Shown here one piece after another: positions 16,189 to 23,435 of a stretch of DNA of 55,634 bases; position 1 is the stretch's first letter; each line of letters begins with the position of its first letter. The stretch spans positions 1 through 55,634 of the forward strand of contig JADIMW010000067.1 of assembly GCA_017694415.1 (NCBI GenBank), read 5' to 3'. The stretch is from Candidatus Caccoplasma merdipullorum. GTDB lineage: Bacteria > Bacteroidota > Bacteroidia > Bacteroidales > G3-4614. The notes below the pieces were generated by a model that worked only from the letters and a program-made list of their open reading frames with translations, did no database searches and was not told where the DNA came from. The position numbers and the translations under genes are program-made.

Positions 16189-17187
16189 TTATCTTAACTC
16201 GTTGGCCAACTGCTGTATTATGGAATATACGGGCATGCGGTTATACAGTATGTTGTATATTGCATCGAGTATGGGCATGTTTACATGGAAGCGTTGTTCG
16301 TTTATTTCTTTCATGCATTTTGTGCCGTAATAGCCTTCGGCTATCATGTCCATCTCTATTTGCGCCGTCTTTACTGAGTAGCCTTTGCCTATCATCGTTC
16401 CGAACGTGTGGTTGCGGCTGAATCGGGAGTAGGCTGTTACCAACAGGTCGCCTACATATACCGAGTTGCAGATTTCTCTTTCCATCGGACTTGCGGCGGT
16501 AAGGAATCGGTTCAGTTCTTGTGCGGCGTTGGACATCAAAACGGCTTGGAAGTTGTCGCCGAACTTTAACCCGTTGCAGATTCCTGCGGCTATGGCATAG
16601 ACGTTTTTTAGTACGGCACTGTATTCTATTCCTGCTACGTCGGGCGAGGTGCTGGCTATCAGGAACCGGTTGCTGAGCAGATGTGCTACTTTCTCGGCAT
16701 TGTCGAGATTGGTGCACCCGACCGTCAGGTAGGAGAGGCGTTCGAGGGCGACTTCTTCGGCATGGCACGGACCGCTGACTACGGCCATGTGCTCGTCGGG
16801 AACTGAGTATGTGTTTTTGAGGTATTCGGTTACTATCATGTTTTCGTCCGGCACTATCCCTTTTATGGCGGATATTATGAATTTGCCGGAGAGCGACGTG
16901 CGCAGTTTCTTAAGGTGTTGCTTGAGGAATGGCGACGGGGTTACGAATATCAGCGTGTCGGAGCGTTTTATGACGTCGTTCAGATTGCTGCTGAAATAGA
17001 TTCGGTTTATATCGAACTTGACACTCGACAGATATACTGGATTCCGCCCTAATCGCTTGAAGTCGGCTATGCGGTCTTTGCGACGCATGTACCAGTTTAT
17101 TTCTTCTACGTTGGTTAGCACCAATTTTGCTATTGCGGTAGCCCATGTACCGCCGCCTATTATAGCTACTTTTCCCGGCATCTCCAT
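16189..17187 (-). CDS. gpsA: Glycerol-3-phosphate dehydrogenase [NAD(P)+]
   Basis: The 332-residue cytosolic enzyme reduces dihydroxyacetone phosphate to sn-glycerol 3-phosphate, the phospholipid backbone precursor. It shows the N-terminal Rossmann motif G-G-G-T-W-A-T-A, the S-A-I-K-G-I motif with the catalytic-region Lys, and the V-S-G-P-C-H-A-E-E-V segment typical of GpsA. The C-terminal domain has G-D-L-L-V-T-A-Y-S-R-F-S-R-N. It follows lysS by 33 bp, an arrangement common in Bacteroidales, and is likely co-transcribed with it. Confidence 0.95.
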   Translation of the reverse strand: MEMPGKVAIIGGGTWATAIAKLVLTNVEEINWYMRRKDRIADFKRLGRNPVYLSSVKFDINRIYFSSNLNDVIKRSDTLIFVTPSPFLKQHLKKLRTSLSGKFIISAIKGIVPDENMIVTEYLKNTYSVPDEHMAVVSGPCHAEEVALERLSYLTVGCTNLDNAEKVAHLLSNRFLIASTSPDVAGIEYSAVLKNVYAIAAGICNGLKFGDNFQAVLMSNAAQELNRFLTAASPMEREICNSVYVGDLLVTAYSRFSRNHTFGTMIGKGYSVKTAQIEMDMIAEGYYGTKCMKEINEQRFHVNMPILDAIYNILYNRMPVYSIIQQLANELR

Positions 17188-17220
17188 CTCTTTCTTTTTC
17201 TTTTTTTGATATAAAAACGC

Positions 17221-18774
17221 CTATTTTGTTTCTGTTTCGTTGTTTTCTTCGTCTTTTTTGGCTTTTTTCTCGGGACGCATCTGCGGGAAGAATATTACTT
17301 CCTGTATGGTTGTCTGCCCCGTCATGAGCATTACCAGCCTGTCCATGCCGATTCCCATACCGGATGTGGGGGGCATGCCGTATTCTAATGCCCTTAGGAA
17401 ATCGTTGTCGATGAACATGGCTTCGTCATCGCCTTTTTCGGAGAGGCGCAACTGTTCTTCGAAACGCAACCGCTGGTCTATCGGGTCGTTCAACTCGGAG
17501 TATGCGTTGCATAGTTCTTTTCCGTTTACCATGAGTTCGAACCGCTCGGTCAGCTCGGGATTGTTCCGATGCCGCTTTGTGAGCGGAGACATCTCTATCG
17601 GATAGTCGGTTATGAACGTGGGCTGGATATATGTTCCTTCGCATTTTTCTCCGAATATCTCGTCGATGAGCTTTCCTTTTCCCATGGAACTGTCGGTGGG
17701 GATGCCCAGACTTGCGCAGGCTTTGCGCAGGGCGTCTTCGTCCATGCCGGTTATGTCGATGCCTGTGTGCTCTTTTATTGCTTCGGTCATCGTTATGCGA
17801 CGGAACGGGGCTTTGAAACTTATCGTGTTGTCGCCTACTTTCAACTCGGTGGTGCCGTTTACGTCGAGGGCTATCTTTTCGAGCATCTTTTCGGTAAATT
17901 CCATCATCCAGTTGTAGTCCTTGTAGGAGACGTATATCTCCATGCAGGTAAATTCGGGATTGTGGTTGCGGTCCATTCCTTCGTTGCGGAAATTCTTGGA
18001 GAATTCATATACTCCTTCGAAACCTCCTACGATAAGGCGTTTCAGATAGAGCTCGTCGGCTATGCGCAAATACAGTGGTATGTCAAGTGCGTTGTGGTGG
18101 GTTATGAAGGGACGGGCGGCTGCTCCTCCGGGAATGCTTTGCAGTATGGGGGTTTCGACTTCCATGTACCCTTTGCTGTTGAAATATTCGCGCATCGATT
18201 CATAAACTTTGTTGCGTTTTATGAATATCTCTTTTACGCCTTCGTTTACTACCAAATCGACATACCGCCTGCGGTAACGGAGTTCGGGGTCGTCGAATGC
18301 ATCGTATGCTACTCCGTCTTTCATTTTTACTATGGGTAACGGCCGCAATGATTTGGAGAGCAGCGTCAGGGTTTTGGCATGTACGGTTATCTCGCCCATC
18401 TGGGTTCGGAACACGAATCCTGTTATGCCTATGAAATCGCCTATGTCCAACAGTTTTTTGAATATTATGTTGTAGAGGTCTTTGTTTTCTCCGGGGCATA
18501 TATCGTCGCGCGATATGTATATCTGGATTCTGCCTGTCGAATCTTTTAGTTCGATAAATGATGCTTTTCCCATTATTCGGCGACTCATTATCCTGCCGGC
18601 TACCGATACGTTGCGGACTTCGGCGGCTTCGTCCGAGAAATTTTCTTTTATCTCTTTTGCGTATGCATCTACTTTATATTCTTGTGCCGGATATGGGTTT
18701 ACTCCTATACGTCTCAGTTCCTCGAGGGAGTTGCGACGTACTATTTCCTGCTCGCTTAATTCCATGTTGCTCAT
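17221..18774 (-). CDS. lysS: Lysine--tRNA ligase, class II
   Basis: The 517-residue product charges tRNA-Lys. It has an N-terminal OB-fold anticodon-binding domain (V-A-G-R-I-M-S-R-R at about residue 58), class II motif 2 ([15 protein letters not shown]) and motif 3 ([12 protein letters not shown]). The C-terminus ends in a short Lys/Glu-rich tail. ATG codons at 18774 and 18765 are both possible starts; the longer is annotated. It heads the lysS-gpsA unit. Confidence 0.97.
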   Translation of the reverse strand: MSNMELSEQEIVRRNSLEELRRIGVNPYPAQEYKVDAYAKEIKENFSDEAAEVRNVSVAGRIMSRRIMGKASFIELKDSTGRIQIYISRDDICPGENKDLYNIIFKKLLDIGDFIGITGFVFRTQMGEITVHAKTLTLLSKSLRPLPIVKMKDGVAYDAFDDPELRYRRRYVDLVVNEGVKEIFIKRNKVYESMREYFNSKGYMEVETPILQSIPGGAAARPFITHHNALDIPLYLRIADELYLKRLIVGGFEGVYEFSKNFRNEGMDRNHNPEFTCMEIYVSYKDYNWMMEFTEKMLEKIALDVNGTTELKVGDNTISFKAPFRRITMTEAIKEHTGIDITGMDEDALRKACASLGIPTDSSMGKGKLIDEIFGEKCEGTYIQPTFITDYPIEMSPLTKRHRNNPELTERFELMVNGKELCNAYSELNDPIDQRLRFEEQLRLSEKGDDEAMFIDNDFLRALEYGMPPTSGMGIGMDRLVMLMTGQTTIQEVIFFPQMRPEKKAKKDEENNETETK

Positions 18775-18826
18775 TCTGTTTTTGTTTATGGGGTGCGTTT
18801 ATACGCAATTCCGCATTTTAATCCCC

Positions 18827-18834
18827 CAAAATTA
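18827..18834 (-). promoter_or_regulatory. -7 box for lysS-gpsA
   Basis: TAATTTTG on the minus strand (18834-18827) is a perfect TAnnTTTG, about 53 bp before the lysS start. No -33 TTTG is seen at the expected spacing. Confidence 0.45.
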
Positions 18835-19052
18835 CATATTTTATTCCGAATTTTATGTTTACGGGGTTAAAAAATGGGGGTGTTTCTCGTGTTTCTTGTC
18901 TTTTTGCCTTATGCTTGCTGCTTGTGCATTTGTTGGTGATGCAATGTGGCTCGGACACCACGACACTTGACGCCTGCGTCTTGTCGGTTTGACGCTGTTG
19001 CGGCTGTGTCTTTTTTGTGTATTTCCTGTCGTGGTTGTTTGCTGCCTGTCTT

Positions 19053-19745
19053 TTACTGTTTGCGGTAGTATTCGCTCAGCATTCTGCTGACATTGAAGTA
19101 GTATCCTTCTTCTTTTTTGCCTGCGACGGGTTTTATGTCGATAAAGTCGTACATGGGTTCTACGAACGTATACCCTGTAGGAAGGAGACCGAGGCAATAT
19201 ATTATGTCGTATTCGTGTACGGACGATATTACATACCATGCTGTTTCGGGTTTTATCCCGTCGCCGGTATGGAGTATTACGTTCAACAGCCGACGCATGC
19301 GGTTATTCCAGAATGCTGAAGTTTGCGTGTCGCCTTTTTGTGCATACGCGTATGCCAGCATGTTCATCTGCCTGAACTCGAAAGGGAAATCGTCGAGCAC
19401 GAGTTGCGCATATTTTATTATGGTATCGCACTCGGCTGCGGTATGACTCTCTTTGTTGTAGAGGTCGTCTATGTCAACGGTATGATATTTTATATCGCGG
19501 TAGGGGTCGTAATCTTCCTGATAGGTGTATCCGTAGTAGAGGTATGTGAGTTCTTTGTCGGTAAATGCCGTATCGCCTTGCAGATATCGGTTCATCAACC
19601 GCGGATAGTAGTATTGAGAGTCGAAATCCCTGACGGATTTTTCTATTTCGTCGAAATCGGGGGCTGAGTATGTAACGTCTTGGGCATGGGATACTGTCGC
19701 AACGATTATCAGCAGGAGGGGTATGATTTTTTTCAACGGATACAT
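19053..19745 (-). CDS. Exported DUF4919-like protein
   Basis: From the start at 19745 (MYPLKKII) the product has 230 residues and a signal peptide ending T-V-S-H-A-Q. The frame is open to 19805, but that would place extra polar residues before the signal and overlap the promoter. The mature part has Y-S-A-P-D-F-D-E-I-E, Y-Y-Y-P-R-L-M-N-R-Y and L-T-Y-L-Y-Y-G-Y, typical of DUF4919 proteins as I know them. Function unknown; the helical pattern with A-Y-A-Y-A-Q-K-G-D suggests TPR-like packing. It is transcribed alone. Confidence 0.82.
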   Translation of the reverse strand: MYPLKKIIPLLLIIVATVSHAQDVTYSAPDFDEIEKSVRDFDSQYYYPRLMNRYLQGDTAFTDKELTYLYYGYTYQEDYDPYRDIKYHTVDIDDLYNKESHTAAECDTIIKYAQLVLDDFPFEFRQMNMLAYAYAQKGDTQTSAFWNNRMRRLLNVILHTGDGIKPETAWYVISSVHEYDIIYCLGLLPTGYTFVEPMYDFIDIKPVAGKKEEGYYFNVSRMLSEYYRKQ

Positions 19746-19775
19746 TATGCTTTCCTGTTTTCTAACTTCTTGTTG

Positions 19776-19806
19776 CGAAGATACGGGTTTTTGTTTCCGA
19801 CTCAAA
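19776..19806 (-). promoter_or_regulatory. Promoter of the DUF4919-like gene
   Basis: On the minus strand, TTTG (19806-19803), a 19-nt spacer and TATCTTCG (19783-19776) fit the Bacteroidetes promoter with one -7 mismatch. The -33 box lies inside the last codons of the upstream phosphatase gene. The predicted start is about 25 nt before the ATG. Confidence 0.55.
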
Positions 19807-20314
19807 GTTCGTCTCCGTTTTTTAACTTTTTATAAACTCCGTCGCATGCGTCTTCGAGCAGGTTTAGCACGTTTTCGAAACCTGACGCTCCGCCGTAGTA
19901 CGGATCGGGGATGCAGTCGGAGAGGTAGTGTTGCAGGTAATCGGACATGCGACGGACTTTCATGGTATCTTCTACCGTCGGCGCCATCTTGCGTAGTGCA
20001 TCGTAGTTCGAATCGTCCATGGCAAAGATGTAGTCGAATGTTTCGAAATCGCGTTCTTGTATCTTGCGGGATTTGTGTTCGAGCAGATAGCCGCGCCGTG
20101 CTGCATGTGCACGCATCCGCGCATCGGGAAGCGAGCCGGCATGTCCGCCGTACAGTCCTGCGGAGTCGAGGGTATAGTCCGCCTCTTTACCGTCTTGGCT
20201 TATTATCCTGCGCATTATCTCTTCGGCTGCCGGAGAGCGGCATATATTGCCCAGACAGACAAACAGCAACTTGTATTTTTTATCGGATTTTTCTTTTTCC
20301 TTATTGTTCGACAT
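19802..20314 (-). CDS. Low-molecular-weight protein tyrosine phosphatase
   Basis: The 170-residue product (start MSNNKEK at 20314) has the phosphatase P-loop V-C-L-G-N-I-C-R-S-P with catalytic C20 and R26, and the general-acid loop I-P-D-P-Y-Y-G-G near residue 140. These dephosphorylate phosphotyrosine on proteins, often in control of exopolysaccharide synthesis, but no tyrosine-kinase gene is visible here. It is slightly longer at the N-terminus than classic family members because of a Lys/Glu-rich extension. It is cytosolic. Confidence 0.93.
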   Translation of the reverse strand: MSNNKEKEKSDKKYKLLFVCLGNICRSPAAEEIMRRIISQDGKEADYTLDSAGLYGGHAGSLPDARMRAHAARRGYLLEHKSRKIQERDFETFDYIFAMDDSNYDALRKMAPTVEDTMKVRRMSDYLQHYLSDCIPDPYYGGASGFENVLNLLEDACDGVYKKLKNGDEL

Positions 20315-20336
20315 GTGGTCTTGTGTATATTGGCTG

Positions 20337-20378
20337 TATAAAAACAGAAGCAAGGCCGTGAATGTTGCGACCTTGCTT
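20337..20378 (-). terminator. Terminator of rplU-rpmA
   Basis: AAGCAAGG (20348-20355) pairs with CCTTGCTT (20371-20378). On the minus strand the stem is followed by CTGTTTTTATA. It lies about 105 bp past the rpmA stop. Confidence 0.7.
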
Positions 20379-20483
20379 GCTTGTATTAGGTTTAGTTCTT
20401 CTCTTCCCTCCTTTCCTTTTTTGTATTCTGCGGCCGCAATGCAGCTTTTCAGACTACCGGGGAAGGAACAGGACGAGGGTTTT

Positions 20484-20753
20484 TTAGTTCTGTTCTGCTT
20501 CTACGGGCTGAACGGATACGTATGAGCGGTCTTCTTTCTTTTTGCTGAAGACTACCGTTCCGTCAACGAGAGCGAAAAGGGTATGGTCTTTGCCCATCCC
20601 TACGTTTTCTCCCGGATGGTGTACCGTTCCTCTCTGGCGTACTATTATATTGCCGGCTTTGGCAAACTGTCCGCCGAAAACTTTTACTCCAAGTCGTTTG
20701 CTTTCTGATTCACGGCCGTTCTTTGAACTACCGACACCTTTCTTATGAGCCAT
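20484..20753 (-). CDS. rpmA: Ribosomal protein L27 (bL27)
   Basis: The 89-residue protein starts [14 protein letters not shown] and contains G-V-K-V-F-G-G-Q and [11 protein letters not shown], the classic bL27 sequence. It sits by the peptidyl-transferase centre of the 50S subunit. The N-terminus begins directly with the mature A-H-K-K-G-type sequence, without the cleavable extension found in Firmicutes. It lies 19 bp after rplU in the same transcript. Confidence 0.99.
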   Translation of the reverse strand: MAHKKGVGSSKNGRESESKRLGVKVFGGQFAKAGNIIVRQRGTVHHPGENVGMGKDHTLFALVDGTVVFSKKKEDRSYVSVQPVEAEQN

Positions 20754-20772
20754 CTCTCTATTGTTTTAATGG

Positions 20773-21084
20773 TTAGGCAACAATTTCTTTAATTAACACT
20801 TGCGAAAAACACTGACGGTGTCCGTTGCGTTTGCGATACCCTTTTCTGCGTTTTTTCTTGAAAACGATTATTCTCTCGCCTTTTACATGGTCGAGGACTT
20901 CGCATACCACTTTGGCTCCGCTTACGGTGGGCTCGCCAATCTTAACGTCTCCGTCGTTGTCTATCAACAACACTTTGTCCATCTCTACTACCGAACCTTT
21001 ATCGGCATTGAGGCGGTGCACATACAGCTTTTTGCCTGCTTCGGCACGGAACTGCTGTCCTTGAATTTCTACAATTGCGTACAT
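20773..21084 (-). CDS. rplU: Ribosomal protein L21 (bL21)
   Basis: The 103-residue protein starts [13 protein letters not shown] and contains the bL21 signature [14 protein letters not shown]. It binds 23S rRNA in the 50S subunit. It is the first gene of the rplU-rpmA pair and has a consensus promoter at 21170-21200. Confidence 0.99.
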   Translation of the reverse strand: MYAIVEIQGQQFRAEAGKKLYVHRLNADKGSVVEMDKVLLIDNDGDVKIGEPTVSGAKVVCEVLDHVKGERIIVFKKKRRKGYRKRNGHRQCFSQVLIKEIVA

Positions 21085-21169
21085 TAGTTATGTTTGTTTT
21101 AACTGTACCTCCTGCGGGTGAACGGGCTCCGCCCCGTTTCTTGTCTGACCCGACATGGAATCGAGGGTG

Positions 21170-21200
21170 CAAATGTAATACTTTTTCGCGATTGAACAAA
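21170..21200 (-). promoter_or_regulatory. Consensus promoter of rplU-rpmA
   Basis: On the minus strand, TTTG (21200-21197), exactly 19 nt and TACATTTG (21177-21170) perfectly match the Bacteroidetes consensus. The leader of about 80 nt contains a GC-rich hairpin (21121-21138) with no T-run. It could be a ribosomal-protein leader element, but I cannot assign it. Confidence 0.75.
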
Positions 21201-21356
21201 ATATTGTTTTGCTGTTTTTTTACGAATTTATTTTTTGCGTTGTTGTACCATAGTGTCGTTATTGTTTTAATGTGGTTCGTTTCTTCGTTTTACGGCGTAT
21301 CGGAGGTATAATCCGTTACGTCTGCCGCAACCTGATTCTGCTTGCTTTTGCGGCTG

Positions 21357-23267
21357 CTATTGCATAGGTGTTGCTGTTTGCCCGACTTGTTGTTGCTGTT
21401 GCTGTGCGTTTTCCTGCTTGTTTTTTTCTATGCTTTGAAGCAGTTTGTCGGAGAACGGGAAGGCTCCGTTTTCGAGCAGCATTTCGAGGGTTATCTGCCC
21501 CATTCTGAAGAGTTCGAGCAGGAACTCGTTGGATACGGTCCGATATACTTGCGACGAGGTCGATTCGGTTATTGATATGTCGAAATCGGCGTTGCAGACT
21601 TCTTGCTGTGTTATGTTTTCCAACCGTTCTTCATCGCTGCTTCCTACTATTTGCAGATATTTTTCCTTGTCGAAGAACTGCTGTATGGTCTTCATCAGTT
21701 TGGTATCTCTGTCCTGCCTGAAGTTTTTATAGCTTTCGAATATATCGACAAGATTTAACGACGAGTTTTGTATCTGCTGTGCGTACAGGGCGTACGATGT
21801 GCCGGGCGCGGTTCCTTTGCCTTGCATGGCTCCGTGTACTCCGGAGATGTCTTCGAAGAGTTTCATCTGCAAGTTGAGCAGCTCGTATGCGCCTACATTG
21901 GTGGCGTTTACGGCTATCTGCTGCGGCAACGGCGAACCGGGCTTGGGACGGAACAGTATTACGCCGTTATATCGCGTCCACTCGTCGGCTATGTCTTCTA
22001 TCGTCATGCCGTCGGGTATCTGGTCCTCGGGGAAGAGCAATACGCCTTTGGCACTCGACCCCATTATGAAATCGACCATGGTTATCAGCCTGTTTATATA
22101 CCGCTGCTGGTCGATTACGTCTTCGACGAACGAGTGTATTTCGCCGTCGATAAGGGGATAGAGCTTGAACGCGTACGGGTGCGAACCGTGCCAATAGGGT
22201 GTTTCTCCTTCGGCGAGGATGTGCCCCAACGGCGACAGGAAACGGTAATACCATACCATGTCGATAAACCACTCGGTTTTTATCAATGGTACCTGTGATG
22301 GTTTTATCCCGCTTTTGGCGGCTTCTCTTATCCGCTTGCGGTTTTCTTTTTCTATTGCTTCGGCGGCGGATATTTCGGCTTTGTAACTGATTCCTTTTAA
22401 TGTGTCGTGGCACTGCAGCCGCTCGCGGCTTTCGTATCGCCATACTTCTATTACGCGGCACATGTTTCCGTCGGCGGGTCGGAAGAAGTCGAGATTGTCT
22501 ATCCGTTCGTCGGTTATCGTGTCGTACTGCTGCGCGAAGTCTGTTTCGCGAACGTCGGAATAGATGTTGCGCAATTCTACTGCACGGTTACGGTCGCCGC
22601 CGGAGAAGCGGGAGAGTAGCGTGGATATGGGTACGTCGTGTATTTCTCCTATCAGCGTACAGTCCCAATGTCGGGAGTCTTCCATAACATTGAAAAATAC
22701 TCTTGCGGGGTTTACTTCGTCTATCCATACGTCGGTTTTTTCTCCTCGTGTTCCGTAAAGGACTTTGTGGAAACAGCTGCCGGATATGAGGAACTCTTCG
22801 AGCGTCCGACCGTCGAGTTCCCACACTCGGTTGTGCTGATAGACGTACTCCATAGCACTGCTGAGGATTTCTCCGAGCGACTGTTCTTTCCTGTCGCGCG
22901 CCACGCATACGGGTTGTGTCTGGGTGCTGCGGAACTGTCCTACCACGTTTTTTACCAACTGCCGTATCAGGTTGTTCTTAAGCGGTACTTTTCCTTGTTC
23001 CTTAAGGTATTGTTCTTCGGTAATGGTGCGCCCATCGGCAAGAGTGATGCTGTCGTTCCACTGACGCCCGAAGGTGTAGTCTCTGTTGCGCGTCCGCTCC
23101 CTGCGGTGGGAGTCGAGTTCTTCCCATGCGCGTCGTGCCATGTCTAATGTTCCGGTATTGTCAATGGCGTATTTTTCACTCTCTTTCTTTTTGTTTTTGC
23201 GCTTCCGACCGGGGAGCAACGTGGTGTTATTGAACCAGCGATAATCGGTCTCTGTCTTTTTTTTCAT
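21357..23267 (-). CDS. Phage portal protein, P22-like
   Basis: The 636-residue product (start MKKKTETDYRW at 23267; an upstream in-frame Met at 23345 is less likely) resembles P22-type portal proteins of short-tailed phages. These form the dodecameric DNA entry ring at one capsid vertex. Typical segments are L-K-N-N-L-I-R-Q-L-V-K-N-V-V-G-Q, S-F-V-E-D-V-I-D-Q-Q-R-Y-I-N-R-L and F-E-D-I-S-G-V-H-G-A-M-Q-G-K. The C-terminus is Gln-rich (Q-Q-Q-Q-Q-Q). The frame is intact. It is followed by rplU-rpmA in the same direction and faces away from a second probable virion gene, with no terminase or capsid gene adjacent. Confidence 0.85.
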   Translation of the reverse strand: MKKKTETDYRWFNNTTLLPGRKRKNKKKESEKYAIDNTGTLDMARRAWEELDSHRRERTRNRDYTFGRQWNDSITLADGRTITEEQYLKEQGKVPLKNNLIRQLVKNVVGQFRSTQTQPVCVARDRKEQSLGEILSSAMEYVYQHNRVWELDGRTLEEFLISGSCFHKVLYGTRGEKTDVWIDEVNPARVFFNVMEDSRHWDCTLIGEIHDVPISTLLSRFSGGDRNRAVELRNIYSDVRETDFAQQYDTITDERIDNLDFFRPADGNMCRVIEVWRYESRERLQCHDTLKGISYKAEISAAEAIEKENRKRIREAAKSGIKPSQVPLIKTEWFIDMVWYYRFLSPLGHILAEGETPYWHGSHPYAFKLYPLIDGEIHSFVEDVIDQQRYINRLITMVDFIMGSSAKGVLLFPEDQIPDGMTIEDIADEWTRYNGVILFRPKPGSPLPQQIAVNATNVGAYELLNLQMKLFEDISGVHGAMQGKGTAPGTSYALYAQQIQNSSLNLVDIFESYKNFRQDRDTKLMKTIQQFFDKEKYLQIVGSSDEERLENITQQEVCNADFDISITESTSSQVYRTVSNEFLLELFRMGQITLEMLLENGAFPFSDKLLQSIEKNKQENAQQQQQQVGQTATPMQ

Positions 23268-23435
23268 AATTGTTTCGGTTTTGCTTTGCTGCAAATGAAA
23301 CTCTTTCTTTTTGTAGGGGTGTGGTATATTTATATAATCTGCCATCAGCCTCGGCTGTTTCTATATTTTTACCCGCCGGCCTGCTGTTTCTTAAAATATC
23401 TTCGCTCCGTATTGTTTAACTATTTAATGTTTTTT
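23268..23435. promoter_or_regulatory. Divergent control region of the portal and 868-residue virion genes
   Basis: This 168-bp region must drive two divergent phage-type genes. For the plus-strand gene, TATCTTCG (23397-23404) is a -7 candidate about 30 bp before the start. For the portal, TTCATTTG on the minus strand (23299-23292) is a one-mismatch -7 box. A small dyad, CAGCC-TC-GGCTG (23346-23357), lies between them. The portal leader resembles that of the distant terminase gene. Confidence 0.4.

Noticed and set aside
21121..21138. L21 leader as a known ribosomal-protein autoregulatory motif
   Set aside because: Only one short GC-rich hairpin without a T-run is visible; I could not match it to a known leader family.
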